NCBI GenBank assembly: GCA_030540085.1
Contig: JAUNWY010000003.1
Span: forward strand, 1 to 64,000
DNA length: 64,000 nt
Reading direction: 5' to 3'
Source of the DNA: Eggerthella sp.
GTDB lineage: Bacteria > Actinomycetota > Coriobacteriia > Coriobacteriales > Eggerthellaceae
A program made the position numbers and the translations under genes. This document shows, piece after piece, positions 54,341 to 61,860 of the stretch. How positions within the stretch are numbered: the first letter of the stretch is position 1; each line of letters starts with the position of its first letter. Under the pieces are notes generated by a model. That model was not told where the DNA came from. It ran no database searches and saw only the letters and a program-made list of their open reading frames with translations.

Positions 54341-55270
54341 TTATTTGAAGGCGGCATGGTAGATTTCGTCTTGCTTCTGGGAGAAGTTGAAGGGCGTTGG
54401 AGAAAGGCGCTTCCCCAGTCTTTTCGATACTATTGTTGCAAGGTTAAACAGTTGGCCCCTGTCAAAAACCTGGTTTTTCGTGACGGAGACAACATGGACT
54501 CCTGCCTTTTCCAGGGTTGACCTTCTGCTTGAATCAAGGTGAAGCTTGCTTGCGTCCGAATGGAAGGCGTCGCTGTCGTATTCGAGCGCGAACCGCTGGT
54601 CGGGCCAGCATAAATCGCATCGACGCATCACGACGCCTCCCTCGTTGGTCTCGATAGGGAAATTAAGCTCCGGGCGAGGCAGGCCGAATCCACCCAAGGA
54701 AGGAGGAAGGAAAAGAAGCATCGAAAGCAAGCTTTCCATCGGGGAGGCGGATCCTTTGGCGATGTAGCTCGATGCTCGCTTTGCTGCCTTTACCCCGTGA
54801 ATTCCATTGCATTTCTCGAGATAACGTTTGATGAGCTGGGGGTTGCTGCGCGGATCTCTTCGGAGGAATCCGCTGCTGGATTGAGCGCTAAGGCCATAGG
54901 AACCGCAAAGCTCATACCCAATAGTGATGAGCTGTATCAAACTGAGCTCTTTTCCCAGTTGAAGGAACGTTGCTTCTGGCGTGCTTATGTATAGGCTCCG
55001 CGCAATCTTGTAGAACGAGCGGGAGGGGTGTTTCCCCGACCAAATGTGAGGAGAGAGGTTTTGCGACTTTCTCATGTCCTCTTTGCGGGAAACCAAAATA
55101 GATATAGGTCTTTCGTCGATACCATGTTTCCAGAGGGTGCTGGTATCAATCTGAGAGTAATAAGGGGATTTGTTTCTCCTCGGAATCGCTTGCGAAATGG
55201 GCTGCGCCCAATTTCTATCATGGGTTCGCCAGTATGCCAGGGAGGTTTTATGTCCGATGAAAATATCCAT
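54341..55270 (-). CDS. Nuclease-like protein, DUF559/AbiEi-type architecture
   Basis: 309 residues. The N-terminal 150 residues resemble the winged-helix and linker parts of AbiEi/transcriptional-regulator-like proteins. The C-terminal part has CDLCWPDQRFALEYDSDAFH, with the acidic residues of a PD-(D/E)XK or Vsr-like endonuclease fold, then SVTKNQVFD. This assignment rests on pattern only. No antitoxin or toxin partner is adjacent. ATG 55270 has no RBS; GATATT lies 7 bases upstream. An innate-defence or toxin-antitoxin-derived role is possible, but there is no linked defence gene. Confidence 0.7.
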   Translation of the reverse strand: MDIFIGHKTSLAYWRTHDRNWAQPISQAIPRRNKSPYYSQIDTSTLWKHGIDERPISILVSRKEDMRKSQNLSPHIWSGKHPSRSFYKIARSLYISTPEATFLQLGKELSLIQLITIGYELCGSYGLSAQSSSGFLRRDPRSNPQLIKRYLEKCNGIHGVKAAKRASSYIAKGSASPMESLLSMLLFLPPSLGGFGLPRPELNFPIETNEGGVVMRRCDLCWPDQRFALEYDSDAFHSDASKLHLDSSRRSTLEKAGVHVVSVTKNQVFDRGQLFNLATIVSKRLGKRLSPTPFNFSQKQDEIYHAAFK

Positions 55271-55415
55271 GCTGGGAAATATCGCAGCAGTTTCTTAACT
55301 TGATGAGAAGAGCGTGCTAAGAATCCGAAAAAATATCGGCGGATTTGCCCTCGTGCGCCAACACGGCTCCGCCGCTCCATGACGTTAAGCCCAATAGCAC
55401 GGTTTCAGGAACGCA

Positions 55416-55601
55416 GAAACAAAATAGCAGGCAGTTTTGCAACTTTTTTGCGATTGGCAACTACTGCGGGGACTTCTGAGCGTTGGCAGCAGTGAAAAAG
55501 CGCAGCAAATTGACTGTTTGGAGGCTTATTTCCGTCTTTTGCGAGTAGGAGAGGATTGCTAATCGAAAAAAAGTTGCAGAAAGAGCAAGATTTTTGTTTT
55601 C
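55416..55601 (+). repeat. Family A element, copy 3 (186 bp)
   Basis: Same orientation as copy 1. Begins GAAACAAAATAGC, ends TTTTTGTTTTC, arms with TTTTGCAACTTTTTTGCGAT and its complement; interior AAAAAGCGCAGCAAAT matches the core of copy 1 less closely. The preceding 55271-55415 has no other feature. Confidence 0.8.
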
Positions 55602-55700
55602 AAAACGAGTGGATAGCTGCGACAAGGTGATTACCGCAACTGGCAGTGCCCCACGGGGTGATTTCTGTGGTCGATGGTGTTGCAGTGGGAGATTATGCCG
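55602..55700 (+). repeat. 16-17-bp satellite beside family A copy 3
   Basis: Degenerate units at 55605, 55622, 55639 and 55653 (steps 17, 17, 14), e.g. ACGAGTGGATAGCTGCG and ACAAGGTGATTACCGCA, on the same side as for copy 1. Confidence 0.6.
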
Positions 55701-55859
55701 CAGCAGGTAGGCGCTGCGGCAAGAGGGTTGCCGTAATGGGTCGTAGTTTGCGGGGGACGCGCGAAACTTCCTTGCGAAAGAGGGTCGGAATGAAGGGCGC
55801 TACTGATGTGCGGCTGAGCTGCTCCCCAGCCCGTCGTTCCGTGCATTGGCGGCGGCAAC

Positions 55860-56035
55860 AGCGGGAGCAGCCCTCCAGCCCGCCGCCAGCCCGCTTGCGC
55901 CCGCCGGTTGCGCCCCTCCAGCCCGCTAGCTGCCCCGCCGCCAGCCCGCCTGCGCCCGCCGCTTGCGCCCGCCGGCTGCCCCGAGCCCCCACGGCCCGCC
56001 GGCTGCGCCCCGGCCCATCGGCGTGGGCATGGTGC
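55860..56035. repeat. GC-rich tandem words before alr
   Basis: CCCTCCAGCCCGC and GCTTGCGCCCGCCGG recur two to three times within 170 bases. A TATACT at about 56086, followed by a second TATAC, is the likely alr promoter region. No gene is supported in 55702-56124. Confidence 0.55.
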
Positions 56036-56124
56036 CGACGGGCCTTTATAGCGCGATTACTGCAAGCCTCTTGCGTGGCGCGGTATACTCTTCTTTATCC
56101 TATACAACGAAAGAAGGGCTCTTC

Positions 56125-57423
56125 GTGCAAGACCTACCTAATGGCTTTACTGGCTTTGCGAACAAAGCCAAAGAGCAGAATACCAATCCGCTTGATGCTC
56201 TCCTTCGCGCCGAACATAAAGAGCCGAAGGAAGCCGACACTCCGACGCCTACGCTCTCCAAAGAAGAAGTGCAGGCAATCGCTGAATACGATAGGCGCTG
56301 GTCGTGGGTAGAGGTTGACCGAAGCGCTATCCAGTACAACGTGCTTCAGACCAAAAAGCAGCTGGGCAGCAGCTGCCGTCTTCTTGCCGTCGTTAAGGCC
56401 GATGCATATGGCCATGGTGCCGTTGAGGTTGCCAAGGCTGCAGCTGCCGCGGGCGCATCTTACCTGGGCGTTGCTACGGTCAATGAAGGAATCGAGTTGC
56501 GCAACGCTGGTTTGCGCGAGCCCATCCTGATGCTGGCAGAACCTCCTGCCCAGGCCATCCCGCTGCTCCTGTACTACAACATCATGCCCGCGGTATACAC
56601 GTCCGAATTCGCTATTGCCTATGCGGAAGCTGCTGATGCTCAGGGTTTGAAGGCTCCGTATCATCTGGCCATCAACTCTGGCATGAATCGCATTGGTGTC
56701 CATTACGACAGTGCGGTGGAATTCCTCCATCAGGTTAGCTTCCATCGCGCCCTGGAGCTTAAGGGCTGCTTCACTCATTTTGCTACGGCGGATAGCCTGG
56801 AAACGCTCGACTTCCAGATCCAGATCAAGCGCTTTGTCGAAGCCATGCGTTCCATCGAGGCGGCGGGCTTCGATCCTGGCATCGTCCATTGTGACAACTC
56901 TGCGGCAACGTATCGTTTCCCGAAGACGCATTTCGACATGTGCCGTTTGGGCATTTCCATGTACGGCTATCAGGCTGCGCCCGATACGCACAAGCTCATC
57001 GACTTGCGCCCCGCAATGAGTGTGCATGCGCGCATCACCAACGTTATGACGGTGCCCATGAGCGAAGGCGTGAGCTATGGCATGAACTACCGCAGCCCCG
57101 GCAGCGTGAAAATCTGCACAGTTCCCATTGGATACGCTGATGGCCTGATCCGTTTGTTTTCGGGCAAGATCGACTTTGCCTTCAACGATCGTGCGGTGCA
57201 TCAGGTGGGCAACATCTGCATGGATCAGTGCATGTTCGAAGTTGATCTCCGCTCGCGCGTTTCGGCCCCCACGCTCGATCCGCACATCGGCGACGAAGTA
57301 ATCATCGCTGGTCCTCATCCATCGGTCGACTGCTCCATCACCACCATGGCGAAGCGCGCGGCCACCATCGAGCACGAGGTAACCATCGGCTTCTCGCACC
57401 GTATGCCGCGTTATTACCGTTAG
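56125..57423 (+). CDS. alr: Alanine racemase with an N-terminal extension
   Basis: 432 residues from GTG 56125, which has AAGAAGGG 6 bases upstream; the longer frame runs into GC-rich repeats. Makes D-Ala for peptidoglycan with PLP bound to Lys91 in AVVKADAYGHG. Other family features: GMNRIGVH, HCDNSAATYRF, YGMNYRSPG and PIGYADGLIR, and the catalytic Tyr region MYGYQ. Typical racemases have about 370-390 residues; here about 55 extra polar residues precede the barrel (VQDLPNGFTGFANKAKEQ...). First of a run of genes with short gaps (8, 52 and 10 bases). Confidence 0.95.
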   Translation: MQDLPNGFTGFANKAKEQNTNPLDALLRAEHKEPKEADTPTPTLSKEEVQAIAEYDRRWSWVEVDRSAIQYNVLQTKKQLGSSCRLLAVVKADAYGHGAVEVAKAAAAAGASYLGVATVNEGIELRNAGLREPILMLAEPPAQAIPLLLYYNIMPAVYTSEFAIAYAEAADAQGLKAPYHLAINSGMNRIGVHYDSAVEFLHQVSFHRALELKGCFTHFATADSLETLDFQIQIKRFVEAMRSIEAAGFDPGIVHCDNSAATYRFPKTHFDMCRLGISMYGYQAAPDTHKLIDLRPAMSVHARITNVMTVPMSEGVSYGMNYRSPGSVKICTVPIGYADGLIRLFSGKIDFAFNDRAVHQVGNICMDQCMFEVDLRSRVSAPTLDPHIGDEVIIAGPHPSVDCSITTMAKRAATIEHEVTIGFSHRMPRYYR

Positions 57424-57431
57424 GCGGCACC

Positions 57432-58007
57432 ATGAAGATCGAAGCGGTTCCTCTCGACGAGCTTTCCCAGCAAGTGGCGGCGTGTCGTGCCTGCAGCTTG
57501 TGCGAAGGCCGAACCAATACGGTGTTCGGCGAAGGGGATCCGTGTGCGGGCATTATGCTTATCGGCGAAGCACCTGGAAGAAATGAGGATTTGCAGGGGC
57601 GTCCCTTTGTGGGCGCCGCTGGCAAATTGCTCGATGAGCTTTTGTGGCATGCTCATCTTCGTCGCGAAGAGGTGTTCATTGCCAACGTGTTGAAATGCCG
57701 GCCGCCGTCGAATCGCAATCCTTCAGCGTCGGAAATCGAGGCGTGTGCGCCTTTTTTGCGCACGCAAGTGCAGACAATCAGCCCGTGGCTGCTCATAACC
57801 ATGGGCAATTTTGCCACGCAGTTCATCCTGAAAACCGACATGGGGGTGAGTCATTTGCGCGGGACCGTGAGACAAACCGGGCGCTTTTTGGTGGCGCCGG
57901 TATATCATCCCGCCGCAGCTCTTCATGACCCCACACGCATGGAAACGCTCGTGGCCGATTTCGAGCGAATCGGCCGCTTTGTGCATGATAGAATGACCCA
58001 GGAATAA
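57432..58007 (+). CDS. Family 4 uracil-DNA glycosylase
   Basis: 191 residues, 8 bases after alr. Removes uracil from DNA. The Fe4S4 ligands are in the N-terminal CRACSLC (Cys18, Cys21 or Cys24) and further cysteines at CRPP and EACAPF. The active-site motif is GEAPGRNED (about 38-46) and the C-terminal motif is YHPAA. The overall length is typical of the thermophile and actinobacterial type-4 enzymes. Confidence 0.93.
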   Translation: MKIEAVPLDELSQQVAACRACSLCEGRTNTVFGEGDPCAGIMLIGEAPGRNEDLQGRPFVGAAGKLLDELLWHAHLRREEVFIANVLKCRPPSNRNPSASEIEACAPFLRTQVQTISPWLLITMGNFATQFILKTDMGVSHLRGTVRQTGRFLVAPVYHPAAALHDPTRMETLVADFERIGRFVHDRMTQE

Positions 58008-58059
58008 AGCAGAAACGGGGCTCGCAGCTGCGAGCCTCGGTAAATGTAAGGAGAAAAGT

Positions 58060-58290
58060 ATGGTAGAGAAGTCCGATGTAGCTGCAGTACTCGAGCTCAT
58101 TCGCCCCTCCCTCCAGGCAGACGGCGGCGACGTTCAGCTGGTAGACGTTGACGAAGAAGGCGTAGTTACCGTTGAGCTTCAGGGCGCTTGCAAGGGCTGC
58201 CCCATGTCCCAGATGACGCTCGCCCATGGCGTTGAGCGCGTTTTGAAGGATCGCGTTCCTGGCGTAACCCGCGTAGTGCCCGCATCCTAA
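58060..58290 (+). CDS. NifU C-terminal-domain (Nfu-type) iron-sulfur scaffold
   Basis: 76 residues, GGAGAAAA upstream. A stand-alone Nfu domain: LIRPSLQADGGDVQLVDV and GACKGCPMSQMTL, with the CxxC that holds a bridging 4Fe-4S cluster for delivery to apo-proteins. It could serve the many Fe-S proteins here (NrdG, glycosylase). Confidence 0.94.
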   Translation: MVEKSDVAAVLELIRPSLQADGGDVQLVDVDEEGVVTVELQGACKGCPMSQMTLAHGVERVLKDRVPGVTRVVPAS

Positions 58291-58300
58291 GGAGCGCGCT

Positions 58301-58546
58301 ATGCATTGCTGGGAACTTCGTGGTTGCGACGACGAAATGCAGTCGCGCTGCCCTCATAACGTACCCGGTGAGCCGTGTCCGGCGGACTGCCATTTTGCAG
58401 CCTGCGAACGTCCGACCCACAAGGTAACCTCGAACCTTGATTTGCTGTTCAGGTGCGACATCGACAGGGAGCAAAGCGTGAAGGACATCTGCCGTTTCTG
58501 CGAGTTCTTCCTAAGCAATGCGCCTTCGACGAATGCCGAAAAGTAA
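58301..58546 (+). CDS. Small Cys-rich protein (CW-type)
   Basis: 81 residues, AGGAG RBS, 10 bases after the Nfu gene. Cysteines: CWELRGCDD, CPHN, CPADCHFAAC, CDI, CRFC. The CWE-x3-C...CPH start resembles small CW-domain metal-binding proteins of anaerobes. Probably metal-binding; function unknown. Coupled to nfu, so a role in iron-sulfur handling is conceivable. A terminator follows. Confidence 0.8.
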   Translation: MHCWELRGCDDEMQSRCPHNVPGEPCPADCHFAACERPTHKVTSNLDLLFRCDIDREQSVKDICRFCEFFLSNAPSTNAEK

Positions 58547-58549
58547 ATG

Positions 58550-58578
58550 AAAGCCGCTCTCCGGAGCGGCTTTTTTGT
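58550..58578 (+). terminator. Terminator of the alr to Cys-rich protein run
   Basis: AAGCCGCTC and GAGCGGCTT pair across TCCG and are followed by a T-run. Confidence 0.92.
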
Positions 58579-58684
58579 TTTGATGCCCTTCTCGGAGTTG
58601 AGCGGTAAAGGTGTGCTAGGGTAATCGCCAGAAATCAGTGCGCACCTTCAGGCGCTTGTTGCCTAAAGACAGCGAAAGGGACAC

Positions 58685-59506
58685 ATGCTAAACAACCTTT
58701 ATCAGAGCCTCGACCCTGTGGCCTTTACCATCGGCCCTTTCTCGGCGCGTTGGTATGGCCTTGCCTATGTGGCGGGCTTCATCTGCGTCATTGCCATCAT
58801 GTATGTAGTTGGTAAGCGCTGGAAGATGCGCTTTGACTTCGACTTGCTTTGCATCATTATGCTATGCGCCATGATCGGTGTTATCGTGGGCGGTCGCCTG
58901 GGCTACGTGCTTTTCTACAACTGGGATATGTACGCCGCGAATCCGCTGGCAATTCTCGAGTTTTCGCGCGGGGGAATGAGCTTCCATGGCGGCTTTATCG
59001 GTGCGCTTGTGGCAGGTATTGTGGCGGCGTGTATGGTGCGCATGCCTTATCTTTCCCTTGTTGACCTGGCAATTATTGGCGTTCCCATTGGCCTTTTCTT
59101 CGGTCGTTGCGCAAATTTCGTTAACGGCGAATTGTGGGGCGCGCCAACCGATCTTCCCTGGGGCGTTGTGTTTGGCGGTTCTGCCGGCATGGAGCCACGC
59201 CATCCCAGCCAGCTGTACGAGGCTTTGTTGGAAGGCGCATTGCTGTTTGCGATTCTCTTCGTGATGTCGCGCAAGCGCCCGCCGTTTCCGCGCGGCACGT
59301 ATTTCGGTGTGTTCATGGTGGGGTATGGCATCTGCCGCTTCCTTATTGAGTTTGTGCGTCAACCCGACGCTCAGCTCGGTTACCTTTGGGGCGGTTGGCT
59401 CACCATGGGGCAGGTGCTTTCGGTGCCGCTTATTGTGGCGGGCATAGCGCTGTTGGTGTATGCGCTGAAAACCAAGCATCCTCAGGAAGGCCCCCAATTG
59501 CCGTAA
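58685..59506 (+). CDS. lgt: Prolipoprotein diacylglyceryl transferase
   Basis: 273 residues, seven hydrophobic segments. Transfers diacylglycerol from phosphatidylglycerol to the lipobox Cys of prolipoproteins. Signature: GGRLGYVLFYN, GGMSFHGGFIG, FFGRCANFVNGELWG with the essential Arg, and HPSQLYEA. Complete and of normal length; AAAGGG upstream. Confidence 0.96.
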   Translation: MLNNLYQSLDPVAFTIGPFSARWYGLAYVAGFICVIAIMYVVGKRWKMRFDFDLLCIIMLCAMIGVIVGGRLGYVLFYNWDMYAANPLAILEFSRGGMSFHGGFIGALVAGIVAACMVRMPYLSLVDLAIIGVPIGLFFGRCANFVNGELWGAPTDLPWGVVFGGSAGMEPRHPSQLYEALLEGALLFAILFVMSRKRPPFPRGTYFGVFMVGYGICRFLIEFVRQPDAQLGYLWGGWLTMGQVLSVPLIVAGIALLVYALKTKHPQEGPQLP

Positions 59507-59553
59507 AGAGATTGGGTGTAGCTTGATTGCCGTTCGCCGATTCTCATCTAGAA

Positions 59554-59574
59554 ATGCTACTGTAAAAGTAGCAT
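59554..59574. promoter_or_regulatory. Palindromic operator candidate before the superoxide reductase gene
   Basis: ATGCTACT and AGTAGCAT form perfect 8-bp arms around GTAAA. CATAAT overlaps the right arm as a possible -10. It does not match the usual PerR, Fur or Rex boxes. About 75 bases before the start codon. Confidence 0.55.
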
Positions 59575-59648
59575 AATGAAGATATCAAAGTTAACCCGCT
59601 GCCGAAGAGCCCATGTATCGGCAGTGTCCCGAATGAAGGGGGAATATC

Positions 59649-60029
59649 ATGAAACTCGAATTCTACAAATGCGCTCATTGCGGAAACGTTGCCGTTAAGC
59701 TGTTCGATCAGGGCGCACCGCTTTCTTGCTGTGGTGAAAAAATGACGCTGCTCCACGCAGGCGAAACCGACGGTGCTGCGGAAAAGCATGTTCCAGTAGT
59801 CACGGTGGGTGAAACCATTCATGTTGAGGTTGGTAGCGTTCTGCACCCCATGATGGAAGCTCATTTCATCACCATGATCGTGCTGGAAACCTCGAACGGC
59901 TTCCAGGTAAAGCATCTTCAGCCTGGCGAAGAGCCCAAGGCCGATTTTGCAGTTGCTCCTGGTGAAGAGCCCGTTGCTGTATACGAGTACTGCAATTTGC
60001 ATGGCCTGTGGAAGGCGGACGTCCAGTAA
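59649..60029 (+). CDS. dfx: Desulfoferrodoxin-type superoxide reductase
   Basis: 126 residues, GGGGA RBS. Reduces superoxide to peroxide without releasing oxygen, a standard defence of anaerobes. The N-terminal rubredoxin-like site (CAHCGN ... CCGEKM) is centre I. Centre II ligands are seen as EKHVPVV, HPMMEAHFI and C-N-L-H-G. Cytoplasmic, single gene with its own operator-like palindrome. Confidence 0.95.
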   Translation: MKLEFYKCAHCGNVAVKLFDQGAPLSCCGEKMTLLHAGETDGAAEKHVPVVTVGETIHVEVGSVLHPMMEAHFITMIVLETSNGFQVKHLQPGEEPKADFAVAPGEEPVAVYEYCNLHGLWKADVQ

Positions 60030-60233
60030 GCGCTGACAAGGTAAGCCTTCCTGTTAGCGAACGAACAGACTGAAGGCAAATTCTACAACGTTGCACCTGC
60101 TAGTTTGGGCGGGCAGAATCGTTGCCGAGCAATTTAAGCAAGCCCAAAAACGGGTGGCGCTTTGGCTAAAACGCTGGCGCAAAAACAGCTCAGAACTCGG
60201 ATGGGCTGCACGCAATTGAAGAAGTAGGCAAAA

Positions 60234-60267
60234 CCGACCCTGGGGTTTAATCCCGGGGTCGTTTTTT
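60234..60267 (+). terminator. Terminator downstream of the superoxide reductase gene
   Basis: CGACCCTGGG and CCCGGGGTCG pair (one G·T) and are followed by six Ts. The 200 bases before it show no convincing gene. Confidence 0.8.
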
Positions 60268-60295
60268 GCACAAGAGAAAATAAGGGGCAGGCGCA

Positions 60296-60430
60296 TTATT
60301 CAATATGCTTCGGATGCTGGCAACGCGGCTGCCGCCGCAGCGGAGGAGACGCCGGCAGTGCAACCGCCGCAGCAGAGGAAGCGCCGACAGCGCGGCTGCC
60401 GCAGCGGAGGCGTGAATCGCCCCAAGCTTC
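60296..60430. repeat. GC-rich short repeats
   Basis: CGCGGCTGCCGC, GCAGCGGAGG and AGACGCCGGCAG-like words recur at about 60330, 60360 and 60390. Not supported as coding. Confidence 0.45.
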
Positions 60431-60485
60431 TTTTGGACTTTCATGGCACCGCGCTCTTCAAGCGATTAATTGCCATGCGCTCACG

Positions 60486-60491
60486 TATTAT
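60486..60491 (+). promoter_or_regulatory. -10 element giving a probable leaderless mRNA
   Basis: TATTAT lies 7 bases before ATG 60499; no Shine-Dalgarno is present. Confidence 0.5.
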
Positions 60492-60498
60492 GTGATGC

Positions 60499-61860
60499 AT
60501 GAGCAAAAAGAAGAACACACAGCGCAAACGGCAGGCTGCCGAGCAGCGTAAGCCGTTTGCTTTCAAAGAATCGTACGATGTTGCTATCGTGGGCGGCGGA
60601 GCCTCTGGCCTCGCTTGCGCGGTTTCGTGCCTCTGGGAAGCCCGCACGGCGGGAGCGGCACTGCCGAGCATCCTTCTGGTTGAGCAGGGGAAACGAATCG
60701 GCGCTCCCGTTCTGCGCAGCGGTAACGGTCGCTGCAACTTCTCGAATTCGCAGCTAGATGTTAGCCGCTATTGGAATAGCGCATTCGTGTCCCAAGCCCT
60801 TGGCTTTCTTGGCGGTGACCCTGTCCATCCCATTACCGATTGGTTCGAAGAGTTGGGTCTTGTTTGGGAGGAAGCCCCCCAAACCGGTGGGCTGCTGTAT
60901 CCCTTTTCGAATAAAGCCTCATCGGTGCTGGAAGTTCTTATGGCGGAGCTGTCGGCGCATGTTGTCGATATCCACCCCTGCGTAAAGGCGCTCGAAATTC
61001 ACCGTGGGCATGATGGATTTGATGTCCTTCTCGAAGAGTCGCATCCCGTTGCAAGCAACGGACGTGCGGCTGTCAGCAAATCGAGCGGGACGCTGCAGCA
61101 GGCAACGGTTCACGCGGGTCGCGTGGTTGTTGCCGCAGGTGGTGGAGGCGCGGAATCCCTGCTTACCGGCGTTGTCCCAACACTTCCTGTTGTGCCGTGG
61201 CATCCAACGCTTGGTCCGCTTGCTACGGTATTTCCCGAAAACGTATCGGGCGAAGAGCTGGATGGTATACGCTCGCAGGTTCGTGTCTCGCTTCCAAGCA
61301 GCGGCTTTTCCGAAGAGGGGGAAGTGCTGTTCCGCAGCTATGGCATCTCGGGCATTGTGGTGTTCAACGCTTCTCGCTATGCGAATCCAGGCGAAACGCT
61401 TCTAGTCGATTTCCTGCCTACCATGGAACCCCGCGAAGCCGAAGCGGCTATCCGTGCGCGCGCCGAACGCTTTCAGGGGCAGCCGGCGCACACGTTATTC
61501 CGGGGGTTCGTTCTGCCCGAGTTGGGCGCTGCTCTGTTGGCGGCATCTGGCATACAGTCTGCCGAGCCGCTGCAGCAGGAGCTGCTCTGTCGCATAGCGC
61601 ATACTATGAAAGCATTCCCCCTAACGGTTCAAGGTATCGCCGATGAAGCGCAGTGTCAGGTTCACCGCGGCGGCATAGCCCCCGAATCCGTCCGCCCGGA
61701 ATCGATGGAGCTTAAAGCCCAGCCGGGCTTGTACGTATTGGGCGAAGCGCTTGACGTTGACGGTCCGTGTGGCGGATATAACCTGCATTGGGCTTGGGCA
61801 TGCGGCATCCTTTCAGGAAGGGATATCGCGCAAACGATAAAGAAGGAGCAGCCATGCTAG
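60499..61860 (+). CDS. HI0933/BaiN-type FAD-dependent oxidoreductase
   Basis: 453 residues. The FAD-binding Rossmann motif is VAIVGGGASGLACA (about 28-41). GNGRCNFSN, TLQQ-AGRVVVAAGG, and the C-terminal GEALDVDGPCGGYNLHWAWACG are the signature of the YhiN/HI0933 family. One member, BaiN, reduces bile acid intermediates in Clostridium scindens; most members have unknown substrates. A basic N-terminal extension of about 25 residues precedes the FAD domain. Start probably leaderless. Its stop overlaps the next gene's start by 4 bases. Confidence 0.9.
   Translation: MSKKKNTQRKRQAAEQRKPFAFKESYDVAIVGGGASGLACAVSCLWEARTAGAALPSILLVEQGKRIGAPVLRSGNGRCNFSNSQLDVSRYWNSAFVSQALGFLGGDPVHPITDWFEELGLVWEEAPQTGGLLYPFSNKASSVLEVLMAELSAHVVDIHPCVKALEIHRGHDGFDVLLEESHPVASNGRAAVSKSSGTLQQATVHAGRVVVAAGGGGAESLLTGVVPTLPVVPWHPTLGPLATVFPENVSGEELDGIRSQVRVSLPSSGFSEEGEVLFRSYGISGIVVFNASRYANPGETLLVDFLPTMEPREAEAAIRARAERFQGQPAHTLFRGFVLPELGAALLAASGIQSAEPLQQELLCRIAHTMKAFPLTVQGIADEAQCQVHRGGIAPESVRPESMELKAQPGLYVLGEALDVDGPCGGYNLHWAWACGILSGRDIAQTIKKEQPC

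Noticed and set aside
59649-60029. Treating the 5946-6602 protein as a second superoxide reductase
   Set aside because: It shares the desulforedoxin-type Cys knuckle with this gene's product, but the His/Cys ligands of centre II are not evident.
60085-60215. Small basic open frame (about 45 codons) after the superoxide reductase gene
   Set aside because: Only a TTG start without RBS, no family resemblance, and it lies just ahead of a terminator; kept as non-coding.
60247-60444. A 65-codon minus-strand frame between terminator and the BaiN-type gene
   Set aside because: It spans the terminator hairpin and GC-rich short repeats and has no RBS.
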